NCBI RefSeq assembly: GCF_900104305.1
Contig: NZ_FNJC01000001.1
Location: 1,067,543 to 1,131,542, forward strand
Source: Filomicrobium insigne
GTDB taxonomy: Bacteria; Pseudomonadota; Alphaproteobacteria; Rhizobiales; Hyphomicrobiaceae
Length of the DNA: 64,000 bases
Reading direction: 5' to 3'
The position numbers and the translations under genes were made by a program. Positions within the stretch are counted from its first letter, which is position 1. Each line of letters begins with the position of its first letter. The notes beneath the pieces were generated by a model. The model ran no database searches. It was given only the letters and a program-made list of their open reading frames with translations, and was not told where the DNA came from. Shown piece by piece: positions 36,677-45,842 of the stretch.

Positions 36677-38011
36677 TCACCGCCCCTCAACGCCGGGAAT
36701 CCAGTCCGTGCCCGCAAGGGGTACGCCAGCCATTGCGGCCGATTCCACAGTAAGAGCAACAAGGTCCTCAGGTTCAAGATTATGGATGTGACTCTTGCCA
36801 CACGCGCGGGCAATGATCTGCGTTTCCATCGTCAGGACGGAAAGGTAGTTCGCGAGCTGTTGTCCAGCCCTAACCGGATCGAGACGCTGCATCAGCTCGG
36901 GCTCTTGGGTTGTAATCCCTGCGGGATCGCGTCCCTCATGCCAATCGTCGTAAGCACCGGCAGTTGTCCCTAGCTTTTGGTATTCAGCCTCAAGCGCTGG
37001 ATCGTTATCGCCGATGGCGATGAGCGCTGCCGTTCCGATCGCGACGGCATCGGCACCGAGTGCGAGCGCTTTCGCAACGTCCGCACCGGATCTGATGCCA
37101 CCTGATACGATCAGCTGCACCTTGCGATGCTGCCCGAGTTCCTGGAGTGCGCGCACGGATTGACGGATAGCGGCCAGGGTAGGGATTCCAACGTGTTCGA
37201 TAAAAACTTCCTGCGTCGCTGCAGTGCCTCCCTGCATGCCATCGACAACAACGACATCGGCTCCAGACTTTACAGCCAGCGCGGTGTCATAATACGGTCG
37301 TGAGGCGCCGACCTTTACGTAGATTGGTTTCTGCCAATCCGTGATCTCACGCAATTCTTCGATCTTGATCTCAAGATCATCTGGACCTGTCCAATCCGGA
37401 TGACGGCAAGCTGAGCGCTGATCAATTCCTTCGGGGAGTGTCCGCATCTGCGCTACGCGCGGCGAGATCTTCTGTCCCAAGAGCATACCACCGCCGCCGG
37501 GCTTCGCGCCTTGGCCAATCACGACTTCTATGGCGTCGGCTTTACGTAAGTCGTCCGGATTCATGCCGTAGCGAGACGGCAAATATTGATAGACGAGTAT
37601 GTCGGAGTGACCGCGCTCTTCGGGGGTCATGCCGCCGTCGCCCGTGGTCGTAGATGTGCCGACCGCAGAGGCGCCGCGTCCCAGCGCCTCTTTCGCCGGC
37701 CCAGATAAAGAGCCGAAGCTCATGCCGGCGATCGTGACGGGAATCTTGAGTTCGATAGGCTTCTTTGCAAAGCGGGTTCCGAGCACAACCTCGGTCCCAC
37801 ACTTCTCACGATAGCCTTCCAATGGATATCGACTGATGGACGCGCCGAGAAAGAGCAGATCATCAAAATTCGGGACCCTGCGTTTCGCGCCAGCACCGCG
37901 AATATCGTAGATGCCGGTGGCCGCCGCTCTGCGAATTTCAGCGATAGAAGCGTCGTCGAACGTCGCCGACTTTCGCGGAACCGTGCGTGGGATCCTGAAA
38001 TGTTCGTTCAC
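36677..38011 (-). CDS. mgsC: N-methylglutamate synthase subunit C (FMN glutamate-synthase-like)
   Basis: A flavin TIM-barrel subunit homologous to the central domain of glutamate synthase. It receives the methylamine-derived group and forms N-methylglutamate from 2-oxoglutarate. Features are IPVTIAGMSFGSLSGPAKEALGRGA, TGDGGMTPEER, EVVIGQGAKPGGGGMLLG, VDGMQGGTAATQE and IVSGGIRSGADVAKALALGADAVAIG. The three-cysteine [3Fe-4S] motif of classical glutamate synthase is absent at the expected place. GTG at 38011, with AGGA 8 bases before it, gives 444 residues; the frame runs further back into mgsB without family likeness. Confidence 0.9.
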   Translation of the reverse strand: MNEHFRIPRTVPRKSATFDDASIAEIRRAAATGIYDIRGAGAKRRVPNFDDLLFLGASISRYPLEGYREKCGTEVVLGTRFAKKPIELKIPVTIAGMSFGSLSGPAKEALGRGASAVGTSTTTGDGGMTPEERGHSDILVYQYLPSRYGMNPDDLRKADAIEVVIGQGAKPGGGGMLLGQKISPRVAQMRTLPEGIDQRSACRHPDWTGPDDLEIKIEELREITDWQKPIYVKVGASRPYYDTALAVKSGADVVVVDGMQGGTAATQEVFIEHVGIPTLAAIRQSVRALQELGQHRKVQLIVSGGIRSGADVAKALALGADAVAIGTAALIAIGDNDPALEAEYQKLGTTAGAYDDWHEGRDPAGITTQEPELMQRLDPVRAGQQLANYLSVLTMETQIIARACGKSHIHNLEPEDLVALTVESAAMAGVPLAGTDWIPGVEGR

Positions 38012-38021
38012 GACCCGGTCC

Positions 38022-38765
38022 TCAATAACTGGAAATATTGTCGATATGGAAATGATAGAGTTGGCGCGCCGATCCGTATCGCCGGAACGATGAGACATCC
38101 ACTTCCCCGGCGATCCCAGCGCTTTCGAGCTCTTTGAACAACTGCGCCTTGTGCTCGTCGCGCATTTCTTTCTCCATGCAGTCGGCGCCGAGGCTCGCAA
38201 CACTGCCGCGCACATACAAACGCGCCTCGTAGATGGAGTCACCCAATGCTTCGCCGGCATCGCCAAGCACCGTCAACGTTCCGGCCTGAGCCATGAAAGC
38301 CGACATGTGCCCAACAGAACCCTTAACGAGGATATTGACGCCTTTCATTGAAATTCCGCATCGCGCCGATGCGTTGCCGTCAATAATGAGGTTTCCACCT
38401 ATGCCGGTGGCTCCGGCGGACTGGCTCACGTCACCACGGACATGAACACGGCCAGAGACGATATTTTCGGCGACGCCGACACCCGCATTGCCTTGCACTG
38501 TCACGTCAGCGCGCTTGTTCATCCCCGCGCAATAGTAGCCGACGTGGCCGTTTATCGTGACGGAGATCGGTAGATCGAGGCCGACTGCTATGGCATGGCG
38601 CCCGCGCGGATTCTCAACCCTCCAGAACTTCTCGTTGGTATCCTCGCTTAGAGAATGCAGCTTCTGATTCAGCTCTCTTACGGTTGATGTTCTCAGATCG
38701 AAAACACGCTCGCTGTCCAAGGTCGATTCCGCTCGGTTGGGCGCAACGGCCAGTGATGATTGCAT
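38022..38765 (-). CDS. mgsB: N-methylglutamate synthase subunit B (GXGXG domain)
   Basis: A 247-residue right-handed beta-helix protein, homologous to the C-terminal GXGXG domain of glutamate synthase and to GlxC. Repeating glycine turns are visible: GHVGYYCAGMNKRADVTVQGNAGVGVAENIVSG as the start, then GGNLIIDGNASARCG and GSVGHMSAFMAQAGTLTVLGDAGEALGDS. It is structural, tying the amidotransferase MgsA to MgsC. It ends 10 bases before the mgsC start. Confidence 0.92.
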   Translation of the reverse strand: MQSSLAVAPNRAESTLDSERVFDLRTSTVRELNQKLHSLSEDTNEKFWRVENPRGRHAIAVGLDLPISVTINGHVGYYCAGMNKRADVTVQGNAGVGVAENIVSGRVHVRGDVSQSAGATGIGGNLIIDGNASARCGISMKGVNILVKGSVGHMSAFMAQAGTLTVLGDAGEALGDSIYEARLYVRGSVASLGADCMEKEMRDEHKAQLFKELESAGIAGEVDVSSFRRYGSARQLYHFHIDNISSY

Positions 38766-38801
38766 AACAGGCTTCTCCGTCTGGCGGTTGCGTCGCCTTG
38801 C

Positions 38802-39701
38802 CTAGTTCCCTCGTTGCCAGAAATAGGCGTGCGCGGGCTTAGGTTCCCAGACGTGGGCCTTCTCGATATCGGGCAAATCAACGAGCACCCGGTATTCCGA
38901 ACCGAATGCGACGTAATCGTCAGTCTCTGCCATGACGGCGGGCTTGCAAGCGATAGGGTCACGCAGAACGCCAAAGCCGCTCTCGGTGCCGACGACAAAA
39001 GTGTAGAACCCATCCAGGTCGCCGAGGCCGGCCTCAAGAGCCTGTCCCAATGTGTCACCTTCGCTGAGGCGGTTTGAAATGTAAGCCGCGGCGACTTCGG
39101 TATCATTTTGCGTCGCGAACGAAATACCTTTGAGGCCCAATTGTCTTCGTAGTCCGCAATGGTTGGACAACGAACCGTTATGGACGAGGCATTGATCGAC
39201 GCCTGTGGTGAAGGGATGTGCTCCTGCGGTCGTCACTGCACTTTCGGTTGCCATGCGCGTATGGCCAATGCCATGCGTTCCTTTCATTTCCTTAAGCGAA
39301 AAACGCCGTGCGACGTCCGCCGGCAATCCGACTTCTTTGTAAATCTCCATACGATGCCCTGTACCGACGACCTTTACTTCAGGCGCGACACGCGCGAGCA
39401 CCTCCACCACTTTGCTTTGCTCGTTTTTGGAAACCGTCAGGACTGCATGGGTATCACGGGGGATCATTTCGCGGACTTCTAGCCCTGCGTCCTTCAAGGA
39501 GGTCGCGATAGCTATGAAATCTGTTCCGACGGGCGCGCGGAGTGTCAGCTTGATAGCGTGCGCCTGCGGCGAACCGTAGACAGCGAACCCCGCAGAATCC
39601 GGTCCACGATCCGTCATTGTCTCAAGCATATTGGCGAGTAGCGCGCCGAACTCAGGCTCTAGCCTTGGTGCCTTCAGAAAGAGACCAACAATTCCACACA
39701 T
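38802..39701 (-). CDS. mgsA: N-methylglutamate synthase subunit A (class II amidotransferase)
   Basis: A 299-residue Ntn-type amidotransferase. The start at 39701 places the nucleophile Cys2 directly after the initiator Met (MCGIVGLF), as maturation requires; a longer frame to 39758 does not. Other active-site parts are DRGPDSAGF, GHTRMATESAVT, HPFTTGVDQCLVHNGSLSN and NDTEVAAAYI. In this complex it is expected to release methylamine from gamma-glutamylmethylamide. A good promoter lies just upstream. It is 36 bases from mgsB. Confidence 0.93.
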   Translation of the reverse strand: MCGIVGLFLKAPRLEPEFGALLANMLETMTDRGPDSAGFAVYGSPQAHAIKLTLRAPVGTDFIAIATSLKDAGLEVREMIPRDTHAVLTVSKNEQSKVVEVLARVAPEVKVVGTGHRMEIYKEVGLPADVARRFSLKEMKGTHGIGHTRMATESAVTTAGAHPFTTGVDQCLVHNGSLSNHCGLRRQLGLKGISFATQNDTEVAAAYISNRLSEGDTLGQALEAGLGDLDGFYTFVVGTESGFGVLRDPIACKPAVMAETDDYVAFGSEYRVLVDLPDIEKAHVWEPKPAHAYFWQRGN

Positions 39702-39725
39702 GCGCGTACCTTTGAAATTATGCGC

Positions 39726-39779
39726 ATACACAGTATATGGGATTGCACTTACAGTCAATCCCTGAGAACTTTTTGTTCT
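39726..39779 (-). promoter_or_regulatory. Promoter and operator-like repeats upstream of mgsA
   Basis: On the minus strand TTGACT (39753-39758) is followed after 15 bases by TATACT (39732-39737), or after 17 by TACTGT. This would be an internal promoter for mgsA-mgsB-mgsC-gmaS. The palindrome ATAC-ACA-GTAT (39726-39736) overlaps the -10 box, and AGAAC-TTTTT-GTTCT (39765-39779) lies just upstream of the -35. Both are candidate sites for the XRE/cupin regulator encoded next door. The boxes are visible; activity is inferred. Confidence 0.5.
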
Positions 39780-39795
39780 TTAGGAGAAACATCCA

Positions 39796-40479
39796 TCAGC
39801 GTCGACTGTAGATGATGATGGATAGATAGGTGATGTCTGGAGCCAGCAAATCTTGCGGACCATGGAGGGCACCAGAGTCAAACAAGATGGAATCGCCGGG
39901 TTTCAGGTGATAGGTGCGATCCGCGTGTGCGTAGATCACTTCACCAGTCAACATGTAGATGAATTCCACGCCTTCATGCTCAAACCCCGTATAGGGTTCG
40001 GCGCCCGCGCTAAGCCGTATAAAGTAGGGCTCTACGACCGTGTCGCCCGCTGGGGATCTGCCGAGAAGTTCGTAGTGATGGCCGATCTTTGTGCCTCGAC
40101 GCTGAATCGCGACGCCTTTGCCTGCCTGGACAAATGAGCACTCGCGCTGTTCGTCGTGCGAGGAAAATAATGACGACAACGGCATGTTCAGGGCGTTTGC
40201 AATCGACTGCAGCGAGGAAAGGGACGGCGAAATCTGGCCATTCTCGATCTTCGAGAGCATCCCTGTTGAGATGCCGGCAGCGCTCGAAAGTTCGGCAACC
40301 GTCAAGTCAGAGATTTTGCGATTTCGGCGTACCTGGCTCCCGATCGACTTTTCGAGGGTCCGCACAGATTGCGTCGGCGCGCCTGACGCCGTTTTAAGGC
40401 CATCGACCTCGAGCGGCGTGTTCGTCGCACTCTCAAGTGTCGTGTCGTCTGTTTTTACCGTTCCCTTTACTTTCGCCAT
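39796..40479 (-). CDS. XRE-family regulator with C-terminal cupin domain
   Basis: A 227-residue regulator. A helix-turn-helix at about 50-110 reads LTVAELSSAAGISTGMLSKIENGQISPSLSSL. A cupin domain at about 150-225 has EHEGVEFIYMLTGEVIYAHADRTYHLKPGDSILFDSGALHGPQDL. This PuuR-like layout senses small metabolites such as amines and amino acids, so an intermediate of the methylamine pathway is a fair ligand guess. It sits inside the array between mgdD and mgsA. The ATG at 40479 is used; a TTG at 40503 is possible. Confidence 0.9.
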   Translation of the reverse strand: MAKVKGTVKTDDTTLESATNTPLEVDGLKTASGAPTQSVRTLEKSIGSQVRRNRKISDLTVAELSSAAGISTGMLSKIENGQISPSLSSLQSIANALNMPLSSLFSSHDEQRECSFVQAGKGVAIQRRGTKIGHHYELLGRSPAGDTVVEPYFIRLSAGAEPYTGFEHEGVEFIYMLTGEVIYAHADRTYHLKPGDSILFDSGALHGPQDLLAPDITYLSIIIYSRR

Positions 40480-40549
40480 TAAATCCAGCCCGATGGAGAA
40501 CAATTCCAGTACGTCTGGTTAGGGCAACGCTCAGTATTTCGCAAGACTT

Positions 40550-40570
40550 ACCGCAGCTTTGCGGTTTTTT
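40550..40570 (+). terminator. Hairpin with T-run facing against the operon
   Basis: ACCGCA-GCTT-TGCGGT followed by TTTTT on the plus strand, in the gap between mgdD and the XRE gene. The genes here run on the minus strand, so the T-run would stop antisense transcripts. On the minus strand it is a plain 6-base-pair hairpin, which may act as a processing or stability element between operon halves. Confidence 0.45.
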
Positions 40571-40574
40571 GAGC

Positions 40575-41162
40575 CTACAATAAACTATCACTATTTTGAT
40601 ACTCAGCGCTTGCACGCTCCATCCAGCGCCACAGGCTATCTGCATAGGTGCGGGGGACCGCCAGTTCAAAGGTCGGCTTCTCATCCGTTTGCCAAATGTG
40701 CATACCGACATGTGAAATCGCCGTCGCGGCGGCGTCACCAGTCGTAAACACGCGCGGATGCAGATCGATAGAGACACCCTTGGCCAGAAGGTCGCGTGCG
40801 CGACGTCCAGACACCGCAACTATAGCGCGAGCATCGCTGTGGTCGACGACGGCAGCATAGCCACCAAAGTCGGCCCGCATGATTTGTTCCAGATCAGGAA
40901 CAGCCGCGACGTCGGACATCAACAACCATTGGTGCCAACCGGCCCACACGACAGCTAAGCCATCTTTTTCGACGCGAGCCGGCTTCATCGGCAGATCCAG
41001 GCCGTAGACCGCGCGAAACGCCAAAACGAGCGATTCCGTTTCTCTTTCCCGAGCCGTTATCCCAACGATCTGCACGTTCTCACGCGCGACGATCCTAACC
41101 TGATCCGCACGCTCGATAGACGGCGCGGGGAACGCGGGCAAAGTTATCAATTGATCAACCAC
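40575..41162 (-). CDS. mgdD: N-methylglutamate dehydrogenase subunit D (sarcosine oxidase gamma-like)
   Basis: A 195-residue subunit homologous to the gamma subunit of heterotetrameric sarcosine oxidase, with a folate-binding GcvT-like fold (VVWAGWHQWLLMSD, VVDHSDARAIVAVSGRRARDLLAKGVSIDLHP, FELAVPRTYADSLWRWM). It forms the folate channel with MgdC. The start is GTG at 41162, inside the end of mgdC, with an 8-base overlap and GGAGAG upstream. A frame back to 41252 exists but overlaps mgdC strongly. Confidence 0.88.
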   Translation of the reverse strand: MVDQLITLPAFPAPSIERADQVRIVARENVQIVGITARERETESLVLAFRAVYGLDLPMKPARVEKDGLAVVWAGWHQWLLMSDVAAVPDLEQIMRADFGGYAAVVDHSDARAIVAVSGRRARDLLAKGVSIDLHPRVFTTGDAAATAISHVGMHIWQTDEKPTFELAVPRTYADSLWRWMERASAEYQNSDSLL

Positions 41163-44160
41163 GCAGCTTCTCTCCACTGGGATCGAAAAACTCCGGGGAG
41201 ACGACCTTGGCCAGGATGTCACGCCCACGCACGGGATCACAAACGCCGACAATCTCTCCCACTCGTTCAGGGCCCCTCTTCAACAGGCCGAGTGCGATTG
41301 TGTGCCCCAGTATGGGGGAAAACGCGGCTGAGGTGACGTGGCCTTCATCGTTTGCAGCCGTTCGGTGCGCCTTCTGCGGCAGAAGATGTGCACCAGCAGA
41401 AATTTTGTGTTTGGGATTGATGGGGCGCAACCCGACAAGCCTGGGGCGATCAGGATCCATAAGACCACTCCGGCTGCCCAGCGTGCGGCCAATAAAATCC
41501 TTACGGTCCGACATCATGCGCCCCAGACCTAGATCGTATGCTGTAGTCGTGCCGTTCATTTCTGCCGCGCCGAGATGGCCTTTCTCAATGCGCATGACGC
41601 CCATGGCTTCGGTGCCATAGGCGGTTCCGTCGAACTCTTCGGTGGCCGTCATGAGCCGACGGATGAGGGCATCGCCGTATCGGCTTGGCACTGCGATCTC
41701 GTAAGCGCGCTCGCCGGAAAACGAGAGTCTAAACAAACGCGCCTTGAGGCCTCCGCAAATGGCCACCTCGCCCGCAGCCATGTAAGGGAACGCGGCATCG
41801 GAAATATCGAATTCGGAATCGACAATCTTACGCAGCAGGTCACGAGACTTTGGTCCCGCCATAGAGAACTGGGCCCACTGGTCAGTAACGGGTGCTAGCT
41901 GAACATCCAAGTCCGGCCACAGGCACTGACGGCAGAACTCAAGATGCTGAAGAACCTTGGCCGCGTTGCCTGTTGTCGTGGTCATAAGGAAGTGATGCTC
42001 GCCCAACCGCGCGGTGGTGCCATCATCCAGAACCATACCGTCTTCGCGCAGCATGACGCCGTAGCGCGCTCGGCCTACAGCGAGCGAGCCCCAGTTATTG
42101 ATGTAGATGCTCTCCAAAAACTTTATGGCGTCGCGTCCCTGGACATCGATTTTGCCGAGCGTCGAGACATCACAGATGCCAACGGCGTTTCGCGTGGTGT
42201 CCACTTCACGAAAGACCGTTTCCTGCCAGTCTCTTTCTCCCGGTCTCGGAAAGTACTGAGGGCGGAGCCATAGGCCAGCCTGCGTGAAGACGGCGCCTTG
42301 TTCGCGCGCCCATTTGTAGGACGGCGGCAGACGCTCCGGCTTAAAATCCCGACCTCGATGCGCGCCGCCCAAAGCTCCTATTGCGACAGGCGTATAGGGT
42401 GGACGCGCCGTCGTCGTGCCGACCGCCGGTATGGTGCTCTCAGTCAATGCCGCCATGATTGCCAGAGCGTTTACGTTGGACGTCTTGCCCTGGTCCGTCC
42501 CCATACCGAGGGTGGTGTATCGTTTGAGGTGTTCGACCGCCGCGAAGCCTTCCCGATGCGCCAAGACGACATCGTCTGTTGTGACGTCATGCTGAAAATC
42601 AACGAAGGCTTTGCCCTTCGTTTCAGGCACGCGCCATAGCGGTGCAATGCTCGAGGCTTCGGGTGTCGTGGAATAGGATCGTGCTTCAACGGCGGGACGT
42701 CCGGCTTCATGGGCCGCTTCGATTCCGAGTTGCGCGCCAGAAGCGAGCGCTTCGGCCAAGGTGAGCAATCCGTTCGCCGCGCCTGCGACGGCCATTCCCG
42801 GCGGCAACGCGCTCGGTACGAACGCGGCTATCGTTTCGTTCCAATGCGGACGCGCGTTGAGATGTGTTGCCAGTTGGAGATTGGGATTCCACCCCCCTGA
42901 CATGGCGATCAGATCGCAAGGCAGGTTGCGAATTTCGCCGTCGGCCGTTCTCACGGTTGCGCCGGTGATGTGGCGCGTGCCGGTGGTGGACTCAACATGT
43001 CCACCGAGTATCGCGTCAACGCCGGCTTCGGAGAGTACCGCCAGAACGGCGGGAGACAGCTCTTTGCGCGAGTCGACATAGGCGACGACCTCCGCACCTG
43101 CGCGCTGAATGTCCGCAATCGTTGTGATCGCGTCATCGTTGTTGGCAAAAACAGCCGCATGGCGCCCTGGAACGACACCAAACCGGTTGATGTAGGTGCG
43201 CACGGCTCCTGCCAACATGACGCCGGGTCGGTCGTTTTCGCCGAACACCATTGGCCGCTCAGTAGCGCCGGATGCGAGGACGACACGCTTGGCAATGATC
43301 CGCCACAAACGTTGCCGAGGTTGGTGTTGCGGCGGGACCGGAAGATGATCGCTGACGCGCTCCAGCGCACCATAGGTTCGGCCATCGTAAACGCCGAAGA
43401 CAGTGGTGCGGGTCAGCACCCGGACTTCGTTGGTCGAACGCAGCTTCTCTTGGGCGTGTTTCGCCCACACCGCTGACGGCATCTCGTCGATGGTGCGTTT
43501 TTCGGCCAGGCAGCGACCGCCGAGTTCGGGGTTTTCGTCTGCGATGATGACGCGCGCCCCCGCGCTCGCCGCAGACAAAGCTGCGGCCAGTCCAGCAGGG
43601 CCACCGCCGATCACGAGCACATCGCAATGCGCCGTGACCTTGTCGTAGCTGTCAGGGTCAGCCTCGCTCGCGGCGCGGCCCAGGCCTGCAGCACGCCGGA
43701 TCACCGGCTCATATAGTTTCTCCCAAAACGCGGCCGGCCACATAAAGGTCTTGTAATAGAACCCAGCGGACAGGACCGAACCGGCGAGCTGGTTGATGGA
43801 CAAGACGTCGAAAGCGAGCGACGGCCAACGGTTCTGGCTCGATGCCTCCAGGCCATCGTACAGCTCCACCGTCGTTGCCTTGGTGTTGGGTTCGCGTCGG
43901 TTGCCAGTCCGTAGCTCAACCAGTGCGTTCGGCTCCTCCGAACCGGCTGACAGAATTCCCCGCGGGCGATGATACTTGAACGAGCGGCCAACAAGCCGAA
44001 CACCGTTCGCAAGCAATGCCGAGGCTAGCGTATCGCCAGGATGGCCTTCGTAGATGCGCCCGTCGAATGTGAAGGTAATTGTACGCGTGGTATCGATCGA
44101 TCCCATGCCCGGGACGCGAAACGATTGCGACGCCTCCTTGCTAGCATCACGCTCCGACAT
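41155..44160 (-). CDS. mgdC: N-methylglutamate dehydrogenase subunit C (sarcosine oxidase alpha-like)
   Basis: A 1001-residue subunit. The N-terminal 110 residues form a ferredoxin-like domain (ITFTFDGRIYEGHPGDTLASALLANG). It is followed by an NAD-binding Rossmann fold (VLVIGGGPAGLAAALSAASAGARVIIADE) and a C-terminal aminomethyltransferase (GcvT) half that binds tetrahydrofolate (GICDVSTLGKIDVQGRDAIKFLE, YEIAVPSRYGDALIRRL). It accepts the oxidised methyl group as methylene-THF or formaldehyde. The first base of its ATG is the last base of the mgdB stop (TGATG), so translation is coupled. Confidence 0.93.
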   Translation of the reverse strand: MSERDASKEASQSFRVPGMGSIDTTRTITFTFDGRIYEGHPGDTLASALLANGVRLVGRSFKYHRPRGILSAGSEEPNALVELRTGNRREPNTKATTVELYDGLEASSQNRWPSLAFDVLSINQLAGSVLSAGFYYKTFMWPAAFWEKLYEPVIRRAAGLGRAASEADPDSYDKVTAHCDVLVIGGGPAGLAAALSAASAGARVIIADENPELGGRCLAEKRTIDEMPSAVWAKHAQEKLRSTNEVRVLTRTTVFGVYDGRTYGALERVSDHLPVPPQHQPRQRLWRIIAKRVVLASGATERPMVFGENDRPGVMLAGAVRTYINRFGVVPGRHAAVFANNDDAITTIADIQRAGAEVVAYVDSRKELSPAVLAVLSEAGVDAILGGHVESTTGTRHITGATVRTADGEIRNLPCDLIAMSGGWNPNLQLATHLNARPHWNETIAAFVPSALPPGMAVAGAANGLLTLAEALASGAQLGIEAAHEAGRPAVEARSYSTTPEASSIAPLWRVPETKGKAFVDFQHDVTTDDVVLAHREGFAAVEHLKRYTTLGMGTDQGKTSNVNALAIMAALTESTIPAVGTTTARPPYTPVAIGALGGAHRGRDFKPERLPPSYKWAREQGAVFTQAGLWLRPQYFPRPGERDWQETVFREVDTTRNAVGICDVSTLGKIDVQGRDAIKFLESIYINNWGSLAVGRARYGVMLREDGMVLDDGTTARLGEHHFLMTTTTGNAAKVLQHLEFCRQCLWPDLDVQLAPVTDQWAQFSMAGPKSRDLLRKIVDSEFDISDAAFPYMAAGEVAICGGLKARLFRLSFSGERAYEIAVPSRYGDALIRRLMTATEEFDGTAYGTEAMGVMRIEKGHLGAAEMNGTTTAYDLGLGRMMSDRKDFIGRTLGSRSGLMDPDRPRLVGLRPINPKHKISAGAHLLPQKAHRTAANDEGHVTSAAFSPILGHTIALGLLKRGPERVGEIVGVCDPVRGRDILAKVVSPEFFDPSGEKLRG

Positions 44161-44459
44161 CAGGACCGCTCCCTATCAGCGGCTGCCCCCTCGGGCGCAC
44201 CGCCGTCAACGGCGCGGCACGTTGCATATATCTCGTGGGTTCGGGTATCGCGCTCAGCGACAATCCAGGTGCGGCATCCCAGGCCGTGATACCAGAGTTC
44301 GCGGTGGAAACCGCTCGGGTTCGTGCGCTCGTAAACGTAGGCGATGAACTTCGCGCCAGCCTCCTCGTCCTGCGGGTCAGGCCGGCGAAGGTCAGCGTCA
44401 CCGTAGTAAACAAACTCATCAAGGCTACGCTCCCCGCAGCAGGGGCAATTGATCCGCAT
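44160..44459 (-). CDS. mgdB: N-methylglutamate dehydrogenase subunit B (sarcosine oxidase delta-like)
   Basis: A 99-residue zinc-binding subunit. The N-terminal MRINCPCCGERSLDEF and the later HGLGCRTWIVAERD carry the cysteine and histidine ligands typical of the delta subunit. It shares its stop with the mgdC start. It lies 26 bases after mgdA. Confidence 0.91.
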   Translation of the reverse strand: MRINCPCCGERSLDEFVYYGDADLRRPDPQDEEAGAKFIAYVYERTNPSGFHRELWYHGLGCRTWIVAERDTRTHEIYATCRAVDGGAPEGAAADRERS

Positions 44460-44485
44460 GGCTGCGCCTTCCTCGTGAATTTCGC

Positions 44486-45748
44486 CTAGTGAAGATTTGG
44501 ATAGGGGCCCATGCCCTTCTCATCGATGGCATGACCAGTGGCAAAGCGATCGAGCCGATAGCCGCGCGCAACGTCATGGGGTTCGTCACACGACAGGAGG
44601 TGGGCAAAACATAAACCGGCAGCAGGGGTTGCTTTGAACCCGCCATAGCACCAGCCGGCATTGAGATAGAGCCCCTCAACAGGCGTACGGTCGATGATCG
44701 GACTGCCATCCATCGACATGTCCACCAGACCGCCCCATTGCCGGAGCATGCGTACGCGACCGAGCCGCGGCATCAATGCCATGCCTCCTTCACAGACGTC
44801 CTCCATGACAGGGAGATTTCCGCGTTGGGCGTAGCTATTGTAGCCATCGATATCGCCCCCGAAGACGAGGCCACCCTTGTCAGATTGGCTGATATAGAAG
44901 TGCCCAGCGCCGAACGTTACGACGCCACCTACGAACGGCTTGACCGCCTCGCTAACAAACGCCTGCAGCACATGACTTTCGATTGGCAGACGTAAACCTG
45001 CCATCGCTGCGACACGCGAAGAGCTTCCCGCAACGGAAACACCGATTTGGCGCGCGCCGATATAGCCGCGGCTGGTGTCGAGCCCCATCGCCCGGCCGCC
45101 GTCCACGCGAATACCGATGACTTCGCAGTTCTGAATGATGTCGACACCTAATCGATCGGCGGCACGTGCATAGCCCCATGCCACGGCGTCGTGGCGGACA
45201 GTCCCACCTCGGCGCTGCAGAAGCCCTCCGCGTATCGGGAAACGCGCGTTCTCAAAATCCAAGAAGGGCACGAGCCGACGTACTTTAGCGGCGTCCAGCA
45301 GTTCGGCGTCCACACCATGCAGCCGCATAGCGTTGCCCCGCCGCGCATACGCATCGCGTTGTGCATCAGAATGATAAAGGTTGAGCACACCGCGCTGGCT
45401 CACCATCGCGTTGTAGTTGATATCCTGCTCGAGCCCTTCCCAGAGCTTCATGGAGAGTTCGTAGAAGGGGACGTTACCGGGCAGCAAATAGTTCGAGCGG
45501 ATGATCGTCGTATTACGGCCGACGTTCCCAGAGCCAATCCAGCCCTTTTCGACGACGGCAATGCGGCGTCTGCCGTACTGGCTCGCCAGATAGTACGCCG
45601 TTGCGAGACCATGTCCGCCACCGCCGACAATTACGACATCGTATGCAGGCTTGGGGGCAACGTCGCGCCAAACGGGCTTCCAACCGGTGTTTCCGCGCCA
45701 GGCCTGTCGTAGGATCGAAAAAATCGAATAGCGATCGTTCGTCGTCAT
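44486..45748 (-). CDS. mgdA: N-methylglutamate dehydrogenase subunit A (sarcosine oxidase beta-like)
   Basis: The catalytic flavoprotein, which oxidises N-methylglutamate. The 420-residue protein has the FAD-binding start YDVVIVGGGGHGLATAYYLA, the VVEKGWIGSGNVGRNTTIIRSNY segment bearing the arginines and serines near the flavin, and the C-terminal GLYLNAGWCYGGFKATPAAG. It begins at the ATG at 45748, while the frame extends to 45799. It is the first gene of the leftward array mgdABCD-xre-mgsABC-gmaS and is divergent from lysR. Confidence 0.93.
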   Translation of the reverse strand: MTTNDRYSIFSILRQAWRGNTGWKPVWRDVAPKPAYDVVIVGGGGHGLATAYYLASQYGRRRIAVVEKGWIGSGNVGRNTTIIRSNYLLPGNVPFYELSMKLWEGLEQDINYNAMVSQRGVLNLYHSDAQRDAYARRGNAMRLHGVDAELLDAAKVRRLVPFLDFENARFPIRGGLLQRRGGTVRHDAVAWGYARAADRLGVDIIQNCEVIGIRVDGGRAMGLDTSRGYIGARQIGVSVAGSSSRVAAMAGLRLPIESHVLQAFVSEAVKPFVGGVVTFGAGHFYISQSDKGGLVFGGDIDGYNSYAQRGNLPVMEDVCEGGMALMPRLGRVRMLRQWGGLVDMSMDGSPIIDRTPVEGLYLNAGWCYGGFKATPAAGLCFAHLLSCDEPHDVARGYRLDRFATGHAIDEKGMGPYPNLH

Positions 45749-45823
45749 CGGACGTCTCTTTATGACTGCGCGGTTGTGTGGAGCTTTCTTGAACTTCATA
45801 TCCCCGCAAGCATTTGCGCGCGA

Positions 45824-45840
45824 TATAAGCGTTACTTATA
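45824..45840. promoter_or_regulatory. LysR-type box between lysR and mgdA
   Basis: Perfect palindrome TATAAG-CGTTA-CTTATA. It contains TAAGCGTTACTTA, an exact T-N11-A LysR motif. It ends 2 bases before the lysR ATG at 45843 and lies 75 bases upstream of the mgdA start, where an activator of mgdA and repressor of its own gene would bind. Confidence 0.72.
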
Positions 45841-45842
45841 GT

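Noticed and set aside
37100-38266. mgsC reading further into mgsB
   Set aside because: Upstream residues are the out-of-frame translation of mgsB; the GTG at 38011 has its own ribosome site.
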